From: Colwellia echini
GTDB taxonomy: Bacteria; Pseudomonadota; Gammaproteobacteria; Enterobacterales; Alteromonadaceae
DNA length: 64,000 bases
Reading direction: 5' to 3'
Assembly: GCF_002843355.2 (NCBI RefSeq)
Contig: NZ_PJAI02000005.1
Location: 128,530 to 192,529 of the forward strand
Positions within the stretch are counted from its first letter, which is position 1. Each line of letters opens with the position of its first letter. Positions 18,458 through 27,785 of the stretch are shown here, in pieces. The notes below the pieces were generated by a model. That model did no database searches and was not told where the DNA came from. It saw only the letters and a list, made by a program, of their open reading frames with translations. Position numbers and translations under genes: made by a program.

Positions 18458-18577
18458 GAAAAACCTCTCATCTAAAGCTTACTGGTTAACCTTAGTTGAT
18501 AGGTTTGTATTATGCAATTATGAGCGACTGTCCTTGTTAATTTCTGTTAATTTTACCATTCAATACTAACGTATACA

Positions 18578-20926
18578 TTAAGTTAGACGGTTTACACCAA
18601 TATTTTCTTCTTGATGTATCGTCACCGGCCAGCCTTTAAATTGATTATTTGAACTTTCAACATTAACATCAATTAAGAAGCGATAAGCATCCATGGTATA
18701 GGTTAATTTTTCAGTATCAAAAGTAATAAAACCAAAACCACTGCCTTTTTCATGAGCTTTGACATATCTATTTTTGGATTGCCCTATTTCAGGAATACCT
18801 ACGGCATAAACATACATTTTATTACCAAAGGCATCTATATACTCACCTGTTTGTGCTAAACCATGAGCAGGTCTATTTTGATGAGGAATACCAATTTGAT
18901 CAGGCACCCAAAATCGTGGCCACCCAGCTGAAATTGCCGGTGTACAAAATGACCAATTACTGTCGCGTTGTTTATTTACACCGTATTGCGCTAATGAACC
19001 TAAATGTGTATCGCCACAAATATGTAGTGCTTTAGATTCCCTCATAATTTCTACTGCACTATCACGTGCAGGTCTTGGCCAACCACTGCTATCAAAATCG
19101 TATTTTAGGTATCGGTCAGGTGATGGTTGATGGGTCGCTATACCAGCAAAAACAGTTTGGCTTAACACGGCTTTTAATGAATGCCCACGCCAATCTCTCG
19201 ACCATTTAGCTAAAAAGTTTTCTTGTCGCTCGCCTAATAATACTGAGTTTGTGGGGTTTATTGCCGGATTGATAAAGTTAGGATCTTCATCTAATCCGGT
19301 TTCACCAACCACTACGCCTGCTTGTTCAGGCCCTGTTTTCCATTGTCTATCCGCTAAAATAGCAAAGCCAACATTTCCATAAACCATATCGCCGTAATAA
19401 CAACTAATACCACTTGGGTTCGGCGTAGGATCATAAGCATCGGGATGATGGCTTACGCAAGTTCGATGTACTGCATTAACAAAACGTACTGACTCAATAT
19501 ACCCGCCAGTTAAAGACGCTGTAGGATCTGATGCAGGATCTTTTTTCAATGCACCTCCTTCGCCCCATAAATTCCCTTGTAAAACATCATGGTCGTCAGG
19601 TAAACAGATGGTGGGTTGATCGCGCATGACTTCTCTAAACGCCCAACCAAATTGGTAAAATTTTCTTAAATAATTTTGAATTGCTGGTTCAAAAGGCGTT
19701 CTAATAATACCAAAACCACCATGGCTTTCATAAATTTGGTCACCGGAGAAAAACACCAAATCGGGGTTTAATTTTTTAACGTTTTCTGCAACTGGTGCAT
19801 AAGGGAAGCTGTAATCATTTTGACAAGTTAGTGCTGCCATACGTAATGGCCGCCCAACAGGGTTCGCTTGAATAACACCCGACCAAACATCTGGCGTTAC
19901 CGTGCCATCAATATGTTTTTCGTTATAAATCACGCGAAACTGTGCGTCTGACTTTTCCTGCCAGTTAGGGACTCTGAAATTAGCTACCCACGCATCAGGA
20001 TCTAATTTTTGTCTATCAATGGCAATCCACTGACCTTCACGTTGTATTTGCAGTTCAACAAGTTGATTGTTGTTACCCCCCATAGGTCCGGTAAAAGCGC
20101 TTAACTTCATGACAAAACCTTCTTGGCTTCGAGAATCGCTTAGCGAATACATGGTCCACAGAAGTGGACCAAATTTATGTTCGGGTGACACTTCAAAAGC
20201 GTCTCCTGATAATATCCAATGAGTAAAGCGATATTTACCTGCTTGCTGGCCAGCTTTAGAGTGCAAACTAAAATTACTGACAACAGCAACATTACCAATC
20301 ACTTCATCGGCAGGCACTAAGTGGTTTAATTGCCCAATAACCTCACCTGTAGCAAATAAGCTAACTGACAAGTTTAATAGAACCGCTCCAAACTGCGGCG
20401 TAGCTGAAAGTTCAAGTTTTACAGCTTGTTTATCAATAGCTTTTGTTAAGGAAGCTGTTTTCCCAGCTATAGACAATTGTTGATTAAATACCCCAACATC
20501 TAAGCCTTGTTGAACGAAGCAGCTGCTACGATAGTCGTTAATTTCATTTTTAACGCCTAATCGTATACCCGCACCACCGTTGTTTTTATTGTTCTCAATT
20601 TGTTGTACCACAACAGAAACATTAAAAGCTTGGGTGCTGTCGGTTAATTGATGGGTTAAGGAATGAATACTTCGCTTTCCGTCAGAGCTTTTACATTCGG
20701 CTCCACCATTAACAATATGCCAGTCTTCCATTGGGTTAGCCCAATAGTCGCCACCAACCCAAGGACGATCCTCAGTATTTTGCCATTTATCTAACATAGG
20801 TGAATGATTTTTTAGTTCGACATAGTTACTATTTTTATAAGTTGAACTTGTACAAGCCACTCCAGTTGCAGCAACCCCTGCAGCAACAAACTTAAGTGCA
20901 GATCGTCTAGATAAATGTTCAGACAT
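18578..20926 (-). CDS. PhoD-like metallophosphatase, Tat-exported lipoprotein
   Basis: This 782-residue protein has a twin-arginine signal (SRRSALKF) followed by a lipobox-like GVAC, indicating folded export and lipid anchoring. Residues about 50-240 look like a concanavalin-type beta-sandwich. A beta-rich linker follows, then the PhoD catalytic domain with GDQIYE (395-400), DDHD (444-447) and GDTHLG (638-643). The family contains phosphodiesterases/alkaline phosphatases using metal ions such as Fe/Ca or Mn. Inside a sulfated-galactan locus, with its own candidate operator upstream, a role on algal polymers (phosphate or possibly sulfate esters) is conceivable but unproven. Phosphate scavenging is the conservative reading. 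Confidence 0.87.
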   Translation of the reverse strand: MSEHLSRRSALKFVAAGVAATGVACTSSTYKNSNYVELKNHSPMLDKWQNTEDRPWVGGDYWANPMEDWHIVNGGAECKSSDGKRSIHSLTHQLTDSTQAFNVSVVVQQIENNKNNGGAGIRLGVKNEINDYRSSCFVQQGLDVGVFNQQLSIAGKTASLTKAIDKQAVKLELSATPQFGAVLLNLSVSLFATGEVIGQLNHLVPADEVIGNVAVVSNFSLHSKAGQQAGKYRFTHWILSGDAFEVSPEHKFGPLLWTMYSLSDSRSQEGFVMKLSAFTGPMGGNNNQLVELQIQREGQWIAIDRQKLDPDAWVANFRVPNWQEKSDAQFRVIYNEKHIDGTVTPDVWSGVIQANPVGRPLRMAALTCQNDYSFPYAPVAENVKKLNPDLVFFSGDQIYESHGGFGIIRTPFEPAIQNYLRKFYQFGWAFREVMRDQPTICLPDDHDVLQGNLWGEGGALKKDPASDPTASLTGGYIESVRFVNAVHRTCVSHHPDAYDPTPNPSGISCYYGDMVYGNVGFAILADRQWKTGPEQAGVVVGETGLDEDPNFINPAINPTNSVLLGERQENFLAKWSRDWRGHSLKAVLSQTVFAGIATHQPSPDRYLKYDFDSSGWPRPARDSAVEIMRESKALHICGDTHLGSLAQYGVNKQRDSNWSFCTPAISAGWPRFWVPDQIGIPHQNRPAHGLAQTGEYIDAFGNKMYVYAVGIPEIGQSKNRYVKAHEKGSGFGFITFDTEKLTYTMDAYRFLIDVNVESSNNQFKGWPVTIHQEENIGVNRLT

Positions 20927-20994
20927 ATGGGGGGATTCCTTATTTATAACTTTAGTTGATAACTACTTTTGTATTGTTAACTAACACCAATAAC

Positions 20995-21069
20995 ACATAA
21001 CATAATACATAACATAATACATAACATAATACATAACATAATACATAACATAATACATAACATAATACA
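20995..21069. repeat. 12-bp tandem repeat upstream of the PhoD gene
   Basis: The unit CATAATACATAA is repeated about six times without interruption and ends 6 bp before the candidate operator at 21075. Confidence 0.9.
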
Positions 21070-21074
21070 AATCA

Positions 21075-21089
21075 AAACATATTATGTTT
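21075..21089. promoter_or_regulatory. Candidate PUL operator upstream of the PhoD gene
   Basis: Perfect AAACAT and ATGTTT arms around ATT, 149 bp upstream of the phosphatase start. Confidence 0.55.
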
Positions 21090-21249
21090 AAGCGATCAAC
21101 ACTTATTGTTAATTACGTTTATCTTAGAGTTATACACTCGTGTCACAATATTAAAATAAGATACTAAAACGAAAATATTTATAACAACATCCTTTTAGGC
21201 AATAGTTATAAGGACATTTATGAACTTACTGGTGCCTGTGTAAAATAAG

Positions 21250-21710
21250 TCGAGAGTAAATGTCACTAATTACCAAGATACGTTATTGCTTCACCGAGTT
21301 TAGTTTTCGGCAATACTTTCTGCTTGAGCAACCACGCATGTAGCTTTTCAATAATTAGCTTGCGTTTGCCGTGCTAGGTATTTTCCTCAATCGTTTTATC
21401 TTTTAGGTGTGATTCAATGCCATAGAGCTTTTGACTCAGGCTCAGCGCCATAATCACTTTACCCATTTATTGTTGCCTTGTACCTTTTACGCGTCGATAA
21501 ACTTTCCGGGCACATGTGCCCAGCAACCAACGAGTGTTGCCTGTGTTCGCTCATACACTTGATACCCATCAAAATGCAGATATCCTGCGTAGCCCGCAAA
21601 ATAATCTACCGGGCACGCTGGCGCGCGGATATCGTGATAGTCGTAAAGCACTATATTCGCCAATGGGTTGTTAGGCTTGGGTGAAGAATAATGAGGACAG
21701 TCACATTATT
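21250..21710 (-). pseudogene. Decayed IS66-family transposase (TnpC) remnant
   Basis: In the minus-strand translation, pieces in more than one frame match the IS66 transposase core: a VDYFAGYAGYLHFDGYQVYE-like block, then TLVGCWAHVPGKF (the diagnostic GCWAHARRKF region), then LLKQKVLPKTKLGEAI-like sequence. Stops and frameshifts interrupt it, and neither end of the IS is visible. Confidence 0.7.
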
Positions 21711-21790
21711 TTTATAACTCATAACAAGCAGCTAGTCTTACTTGGCGTAGTTCACCGGCCTCTTACTTTAAGCCCATGTATCGAAGCAAA

Positions 21791-21830
21791 CAAAAAATGC
21801 CGTTCATATTTAATGAACGGCATTTTTATT
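21791..21830. terminator. Bidirectional intrinsic terminator
   Basis: An 11-bp perfect stem ATGCCGTTCAT / ATGAACGGCAT has A-rich and T-rich flanks on both sides. It lies downstream of the 1237-residue protein gene on the minus strand. Confidence 0.85.
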
Positions 21831-21914
21831 TAAGCCCTTATTTATCTTATCAAACTAAACTAAACTAAACTAAACGAATCTTAGTTCATCTTAGCTTAGC
21901 TGATGAGTTGGCAT

Positions 21915-24900
21915 TTATTCATGTACGATACCCGAGACATTGAATTCACGTAATCCAACTCTCTGCGATGTAGCTGCTTCAAATAAAACACGAATACGAT
22001 CAGCTGATAAGCTAGTTGCAGGCGTATAAGTAGTCCATCCGTTTACTGCAGCATTTTGCCAAGGCATCATGTCAACCCAACCTGCAGTTGCATCATTCCA
22101 CGATTGAACTTTCCAAGCTGAAATTTGATAACTAGGTGCATTATCTTCACTCACAGAAAATTCAAAATGGCTGGCTGTATCAAAACTAAATTCCTGCCAA
22201 ACTAAATCTGTACCTAAGCCATTAGAGTTTGCTCTTGCCTCTACCGCCATATTGTCATCATAAACGCGTACAATACGATCTGTTTGCCAATTTGAGCTTG
22301 CTGCAACAAAAGTATCAGCAGTTGCTAATTCAACAGGGTCACCTGTTGGCTCAAGTACTGGGTCTGGTGTTGTTTCCGGCAATGGATCATGTGTAGTGTC
22401 TGGTAATGAATCAGGCTCTTCAGGGGTATTTTCTGTTGTAGTTAACACAAAACTATCAGCATAATATTGACCACCTTGGTTATTCCACATCCAAATTTGA
22501 TAGCTATGATTTGCATTGTCACTTGTTTCAAAAGTAAAACTTTGTGACACATACTCTGTGCCGGTGAAATTCATATTTGTAATAAATTGACCTTCTGTAG
22601 CATTGGTAACACCAACCCAGAATGACTGACCATTTCCGCCTACTTTACCCGATACTGTTAATGTATATTCGGTATTAGGTAATAAAGTAACGTTTTGTGT
22701 AAATGAACCTGCGCCATCAATAAAGGCAGCACTATCACCATCAGCTTGATTGTTATTTACTACGCTTGCACTACCTGGCGTGTTCCACGCTGTATCACCT
22801 GACTCAAAACCTGAATTAATTAGTACATTATTTGTTTCTGGTGTTGGATCAGTTCCTGTATCAGTTCCTGTGTCAGTACCGGTGTCAGTGCCTGTATCAG
22901 TTCCTGTGTCAGTTCCTGTGTCAGTTCCTGTATCAGTGCCTGTGTCAGTTCCTGTATCAGTGCCTGTGTCAGTTCCTGTATCAGTGCCTGTGTCAGTGCC
23001 TGTGTCAGTTCCTGTATCAGTACCTGTGTCAGTTCCTGAACCACTTCTTGCAACAGGCAATAATAACTCATCAATTCTATAGCCATTAACCGTATTAGCA
23101 ACAAAGCTTGTCGCAGGTAAACCTTGACCTAACCAGTTAGCAGGAATATTACCATAAACAACAGGATCTGGTTGCATCGGCTGACGACGAGGATCAACAG
23201 GTGCCAGTGTATTTCCGTCAAACGCAAGGGCATCTAGATCTAAACCACTCAGCCCATCGGCAGTATGACACGTTAAACAAAAGGCATTTTGGCGAGACTC
23301 TGGACGCGGACGATTTTGAAACAATGGACCTTCAGGAAAGTGAATGTCGTCACGTATTCCTACTAAGCCATTAGGTATATTTTGTAAATGTGCCGCATAG
23401 TCATCGCTATAATCATGATAACAAACAAAACGATCACTATTACTACCGCTACCTAATACGTTAGATATTTCATTATGTAATGGCGCTGCATGTAAATTCG
23501 CCACGTTATTCCACGTATTGTTGTTTGCGACACGCGCTAACGTACCTTTTGCCAAGTTACAGGCATTTTCTTTATTAACGTCTTCTGCGAAGACTTTAAA
23601 GTCATCAATCCAACCGGTAAATGTTGCACGGTTGTCACCGTTAGCACCAAGATACAAGGTGCCTGCACTCATCACAAATAACGCTTGGTTGTGGGTAAAA
23701 CTGTCAACTTTAAAACCATTAACGTAAGTTTCAACGGTGCGGTTGCCCGGACTTAATTGAAAACCTAAGTGTGCCCAACCGGTCTGAGGGATATTCGTTA
23801 ATGTATTAACCGTGTGAACGGCAGTACCTGCAGTGTTAACAAACACAATGTTGTTGCTGTTACGTAAGCGAATTTCACTGCCATCAGGGAATGTCATTAA
23901 AGTACGTTCGCCGCTGTTGTTACGGCTATCAATAAATATACTGTAATACCAAGGGCTGTTTAATACCGCATTATTGTTTGCTTGAGCAGGGATATTATAT
24001 TCTAGCGCAATATTTGTACCATCTAACCAATAACCTTTACCAGTAAAACCACCACTGGCAATGATTTCAGCGCGAGCGCCGTTACCAGTCATACGAGCAC
24101 TGTTTGGCTTATTCCATGCAAGCGATGTTGCTGAGTTTTGGATATGATTAGCAAGAATATCTCTGACGTTATATTGCGCATTAAATCTAAGCGCTTGCAC
24201 CATATGCGAAACAATAAAGCCGTTAACATTCAAGTAGTCATCAAAAGTCACTTCATCCGTTGAACGACCTGTACTCATTAACCAAGTAACATCCGCTGGA
24301 GATACTGGACGCATATTGCTGTGGTAGTTAAAGCGATGCTCGTTCGAGTCAAAGAAACTGGTGTTGGTTGCGTTACCATTTGGCATAACATCAATAGTAC
24401 GGCTTCGTGTATCCCCCACACGTTTATAACCGTCATTAATATCGTTTGTTGGGTTATAAATGAGCACATCTTGGTGACCGGTTTCGCGCACATCTTCAAT
24501 GTGATCCATATGGTTAATCATGTTATCAAGTAACACCATTTTACCTTTTGTCCACAAACCCATAAGCGTACGGCCATTAACTTTTGCAACCTCGGCAGAA
24601 GCACTACAGTTAGCATTATATTTGGCTTCTACTTCTAACGGACAACGCGTTGGAAAGCCAGCACGACTTAAACGCTGACCAAAAGAGGTAAAAGTAATAT
24701 TTGCGCCTTTTTTATCAATCCAAGGGTAAGTACCAAAACGTGCATTATCAGGGAGAACATAACGATTACCTTGGTTATCAAGGGTTTCAAACGGGTGCAT
24801 GGCAAAGCCATAACGGGTATTTATCGTTTCATCGTACGGCGCATGGCCAATGTTTTCACGGCGGGTAAATTTACGCACATCACAAGTAGGAAACGCATCG

Positions 24901-25628
24901 ACATTATCTCCATGGAAATAGACAATATCAGATAACGTTGGAGAGCTGTTGCTGTCGGTTCTTGAAAGCATCAGGTTACTATCACCCGTTATTGTCGGTT
25001 CAAAAAAGGCACCGCCACCAAAGGCCGTACCACCAGCAATGGTATCACCGGTGGTTATTTCTACGATATTAGCGTCTACGGTTTTAGGGTTTGCAACACG
25101 CACGTGTACATGAGTACTGGCTAATTGGCTATTATCTAGTTGTGTAATAACGGCTAAATCGTAACAATCATCCGTGCCGGTATCACCACACGCATAAGGG
25201 CTTTGATTTGTATTACCTGTTAATTCTTCGAAGTCGCCAGAAGGATCACAAATCGTCATGTGGCCTTGGTTACTTCTTGATGGGATGGTAGATGAAGGGC
25301 TAGTAATGCCTTCATAGTCTGGATCATAAATATCGGTACTGTGCATGATTTCCATGCCAGCAGGAGACTCAACAAACGGCTGATTAATTTTTTCAGGTTT
25401 TAATAAGCGAAAAAACACACCGCGATAAGGGCGATGCACTAAACCAATGCGGCTATCTGCACTGGTTGTTAAAGGTGGTACATAAGGATTTAACCAATGG
25501 CGATCATCTCCGCCAGCTACATGGCCTTCAGCCATATGTATTGTTCTATCAATGACAGGTCTGTCCGGTACGGCAGACACCACAGTAGAAAGTAACACCA
25601 ATGACGATGTTAGTAGTTTGAGTTTCAT
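21915..25628 (-). CDS. Giant secreted LamG/CBM protein with CxxCH heme-type motif
   Basis: This 1237-residue protein has a Sec signal peptide (cleavage after VVSA). Residues 1-500 match no family I recognise, but contain several cysteines and a GHQDVLIYNP block. Residues about 520-680 form a LamG/concanavalin-type lectin fold. C784-L-T-C-H788 is a c-type heme attachment motif in a short cytochrome-like stretch. About 16 GTDT repeats follow (about 862-926), then a CBM4/9-like domain (about 935-1075) related to the protein at 3-554. The C-terminal galactose-binding-like module (about 1100-1237) is shared with both GH82-like proteins. No catalytic glycosidase motif is visible. It may bind galactan and carry a redox centre. 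Confidence 0.85.
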   Translation of the reverse strand: MKLKLLTSSLVLLSTVVSAVPDRPVIDRTIHMAEGHVAGGDDRHWLNPYVPPLTTSADSRIGLVHRPYRGVFFRLLKPEKINQPFVESPAGMEIMHSTDIYDPDYEGITSPSSTIPSRSNQGHMTICDPSGDFEELTGNTNQSPYACGDTGTDDCYDLAVITQLDNSQLASTHVHVRVANPKTVDANIVEITTGDTIAGGTAFGGGAFFEPTITGDSNLMLSRTDSNSSPTLSDIVYFHGDNVDAFPTCDVRKFTRRENIGHAPYDETINTRYGFAMHPFETLDNQGNRYVLPDNARFGTYPWIDKKGANITFTSFGQRLSRAGFPTRCPLEVEAKYNANCSASAEVAKVNGRTLMGLWTKGKMVLLDNMINHMDHIEDVRETGHQDVLIYNPTNDINDGYKRVGDTRSRTIDVMPNGNATNTSFFDSNEHRFNYHSNMRPVSPADVTWLMSTGRSTDEVTFDDYLNVNGFIVSHMVQALRFNAQYNVRDILANHIQNSATSLAWNKPNSARMTGNGARAEIIASGGFTGKGYWLDGTNIALEYNIPAQANNNAVLNSPWYYSIFIDSRNNSGERTLMTFPDGSEIRLRNSNNIVFVNTAGTAVHTVNTLTNIPQTGWAHLGFQLSPGNRTVETYVNGFKVDSFTHNQALFVMSAGTLYLGANGDNRATFTGWIDDFKVFAEDVNKENACNLAKGTLARVANNNTWNNVANLHAAPLHNEISNVLGSGSNSDRFVCYHDYSDDYAAHLQNIPNGLVGIRDDIHFPEGPLFQNRPRPESRQNAFCLTCHTADGLSGLDLDALAFDGNTLAPVDPRRQPMQPDPVVYGNIPANWLGQGLPATSFVANTVNGYRIDELLLPVARSGSGTDTGTDTGTDTGTDTGTDTGTDTGTDTGTDTGTDTGTDTGTDTGTDTGTDTGTDTGTDTGTDPTPETNNVLINSGFESGDTAWNTPGSASVVNNNQADGDSAAFIDGAGSFTQNVTLLPNTEYTLTVSGKVGGNGQSFWVGVTNATEGQFITNMNFTGTEYVSQSFTFETSDNANHSYQIWMWNNQGGQYYADSFVLTTTENTPEEPDSLPDTTHDPLPETTPDPVLEPTGDPVELATADTFVAASSNWQTDRIVRVYDDNMAVEARANSNGLGTDLVWQEFSFDTASHFEFSVSEDNAPSYQISAWKVQSWNDATAGWVDMMPWQNAAVNGWTTYTPATSLSADRIRVLFEAATSQRVGLREFNVSGIVHE
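22853..23040. repeat. 12-bp coding tandem repeat (Gly-Thr-Asp-Thr linker)
   Basis: About 16 units encode GTDT, joining the cytochrome-like and CBM parts of the 1237-residue protein. Units differ at synonymous positions (gtgtcagt / gtatcagt), so the peptide is maintained. Length variation between strains is likely. Confidence 0.9.
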
Positions 25629-26136
25629 ATATTGAGTCCTATTTTTATAATTATTGAGAACACTTTAAATTTATTATTCTATTTAAAGGCAACTGTTCTG
25701 GTTAGATAGTGCGAAGGACTGGGCGCAATATAAAGCAGCCCAAGGTATCATTTTTATTATTTTCATAAATCCTCTTAAAGCTGAACATTGCTTATTTAAA
25801 ATCTAAACAATTTAGCTTGATGTTTGGTTTATTTATTTTTATAAGTTTTAGAAAACATACAACCTACATATGTATAAATCATACATTGTCAAAGGTATGA
25901 TGTTTCATTGTTAATGGATTGTAAAGAGAAAAATAGGATTACTGATGTAAAATGACTTAAGCGATTGATCAAGAACACTATTAAATTCTATAAAAATACA
26001 CTATTGACAGGCAAAAAAAGTAAGTTCAAGGCAATTGTCATCACTTTAATTTTTTTGAGAGGAAATGGTTTTGAGGAAAATACATTTGCGATTTGTGATG
26101 TCGTTGATTTGTTATTTCCACCAATAATTTAAAATT
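25629..26136. other. Intergenic region upstream of the LamG/heme protein gene
   Basis: About 0.5 kb, AT-rich. It holds one weak operator-like sequence at 25891-25905 and otherwise no gene or structure that I can support. Confidence 0.4.
25891..25905. promoter_or_regulatory. Degenerate candidate PUL operator
   Basis: It matches 13 of 15 bases of the AAACATATGATGTTT core, with one arm perfect and the other changed at two positions. It lies 263 bp upstream of the LamG/heme protein gene. Weak on its own. Confidence 0.3.
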
Positions 26137-26172
26137 AAAGGGGCGTAATAATTAAATTATTACGCCCCTTTA
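26137..26172. terminator. Bidirectional intrinsic terminator after a GH16 gene
   Basis: A 17-bp near-perfect stem starts AAAGGGGCGTAAT, with A/T runs at both ends. It lies just downstream of the GH16 gene ending at 26219 (minus strand). Confidence 0.8.
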
Positions 26173-26218
26173 CTTACCTTTTTCAAGGTACTTAACATTA
26201 AACGAGCTTTATACCCGG

Positions 26219-27322
26219 TTATGGCGCTCTTTTATAAACGCGAACCCAGTCAACATCCATGTTCGTCGGATAACCTGTTTGCGTAGCGTTGTCTGCTACA
26301 GGACATCTTGGTAAGTTATTCGGACAATTGTTATAAGTTACATGCGGAGTTCTCAAACCAAGTGACAAGGTAACTCGCATTGGTAGATGCCAATAAAGGT
26401 TAGCTTTACGAGCTACTTCTTCACCATCTATATACCAAATAACATAATCCTCAGAAATTTCTGTTCCATAAATATGGAAGTCGTCTCTTGGATCAAAATC
26501 AGCAATAATTTTGTTTTGTGATAAGTGCTGTAGATTGTTGTGCGGGCGAACTTCAACTGGATCACCATGCTCATCTTGATAAATAGCATGTAGGTTCATA
26601 TCTATAATTTCAGCTGAATCTTGTTTTTGAACACCTGTTACATCGCTATATTCAGCTTGTTGTAATTCAACAAAATCTACTTCAGAGTATATTGGATCGC
26701 CTTCTTTAGTCGGATTCATACCCGCAGCGGCTCTATCTTGACCATTACTATAAACCCAAAAAGCAGGGCTATTACCAGGGAAAGTATGAGTGCCTCTTAT
26801 TTTTGCTTCATAATAGCCATAAGTTTGCACAGAATTAACTCGAATCATGCCTGATGTGTAGAACATATCAACATCTACTCTGGCATTAACACCATCCGTC
26901 TTACCCCAACGTTGTGCGGTGTGCTCTTCATAGTCCATAGTTAAGCGTAACTTACCGTCGTCAGTTATTTTTACGTTTTCAGGACGCCATGACCACGGAC
27001 CAAAATCTTCTGGGTCATTTTCCCATTTAGTGGTATCAAGGCTTGCGCTATTAAACTCATCTGAACGCTCAGGAATAAACTGCCAATCGGAAGCATTACC
27101 GTCAACTAAAGTGGGTGATACATTGCCATTTTCATCCGGTACATTTTCAGTTATAGACTCAGGAGTTTCAACTTCTGGTGTTTCGGTTTCTGGAGCTTCA
27201 ACTTCCGGTGTTTCAGTTGTAGGAGGATTGGAATCAGCTGAGTCACTAGAGCCTCCACAGGCGCTAACTAACAGTGTCGTTGCTGTAACTACTGCTAAGG
27301 TTACTTTATTATTTATTATCAT
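26219..27322 (-). CDS. GH16 galactan endo-hydrolase lipoprotein
   Basis: I chose the ATG at 27322 (MIINNKVTLAV...) because AAAGGTAG lies 6-8 bp before it; the frame also opens 24 bp upstream. The 367-residue protein has a lipobox VSAC-GG. A Glu/Thr/Pro-rich linker (about 25-55) follows, then a GH16 domain with E214-V-D216-F-V-E219. YGYYEAKIRG, DFHIYGTEIS and MDVDWVRVYKR are conserved. The TETPEVE-rich linker suggests a surface-exposed anchored enzyme. The signal peptide is nearly identical to that of the GH82-like protein at 44994. Substrate is probably a carrageenan, agar or porphyran-type galactan. It has its own operator 65 bp upstream and its own terminator. Confidence 0.88.
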   Translation of the reverse strand: MIINNKVTLAVVTATTLLVSACGGSSDSADSNPPTTETPEVEAPETETPEVETPESITENVPDENGNVSPTLVDGNASDWQFIPERSDEFNSASLDTTKWENDPEDFGPWSWRPENVKITDDGKLRLTMDYEEHTAQRWGKTDGVNARVDVDMFYTSGMIRVNSVQTYGYYEAKIRGTHTFPGNSPAFWVYSNGQDRAAAGMNPTKEGDPIYSEVDFVELQQAEYSDVTGVQKQDSAEIIDMNLHAIYQDEHGDPVEVRPHNNLQHLSQNKIIADFDPRDDFHIYGTEISEDYVIWYIDGEEVARKANLYWHLPMRVTLSLGLRTPHVTYNNCPNNLPRCPVADNATQTGYPTNMDVDWVRVYKRAP

Positions 27323-27386
27323 CGTACTACCTTTGTATTTTGCCAAATTGAATAATTTTTTACATAATTATTTGTTGTATATATAT

Positions 27387-27401
27387 AAACATATGATGTT
27401 T
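27387..27401. promoter_or_regulatory. Candidate PUL operator before a GH16 gene
   Basis: Exact copy of the 15-bp core AAACATATGATGTTT, 65 bp upstream of the chosen GH16 start. Confidence 0.7.
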
Positions 27402-27474
27402 AATGTTACAAACATTAAATTGTAACTATTGAGTAAAAACTTATATTTGCTACATTAATTTATTGGTCTATTTA

Positions 27475-27785
27475 TATACCCGTTACCATTCAAGATGCAG
27501 GTTTCAGAGTGCTTGAGCGATTTCAATTTGAGGCACTGTGATGAGATAAGGGTTGTTTAGGATAATAGCTCCTGCATTATCTAATAACACCATCCATGTA
27601 GCGTCCTTATAAATCACAGTAATGATGAAGTGATATCGCTCAAACACTTCTTCGATGGGTTTAAAAGCACGTTAAACGGCGTTAAATAACGTAAAAATAG
27701 AATGACTATGTTGAACATTATTCTCCTTGTTCAACGTGCTTTTAATTCCCACTGAAATCCCGCACTTTGAATGGTAACGGGTATA
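27475..27785. mobile_element. MITE-like non-autonomous element
   Basis: The 311-bp segment is bounded by long terminal inverted repeats. The outer 20 bases (starting TATACCCGTTACCATTC) are perfectly complementary at both ends, then imperfect further in. There is no open frame of note inside, and TA at the outer edge is consistent with a TA target site. It lies between the GH16 operator and the GH16/Big_2 gene. The parent transposase is not in the window. Confidence 0.75.

Larger units (their letters stand above)
17234..18545. mobile_element. RayT-type transposon copy 2
   Basis: The left end (GACACTCGCTTATAA, duplicated) is an imperfect inverted repeat of the right end near 18516-18545 (TTATGAGCGACTGTC). 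The element holds one transposase gene on the minus strand and a REP-like palindrome (18461-18506) directly before its start codon. Confidence 0.7.

Noticed and set aside
22750-23104. Open frames on both strands over the GTDT repeat
   Set aside because: They are low-complexity shadows of the 12-bp repeat inside the 1237-residue protein gene; no ribosome site or family.
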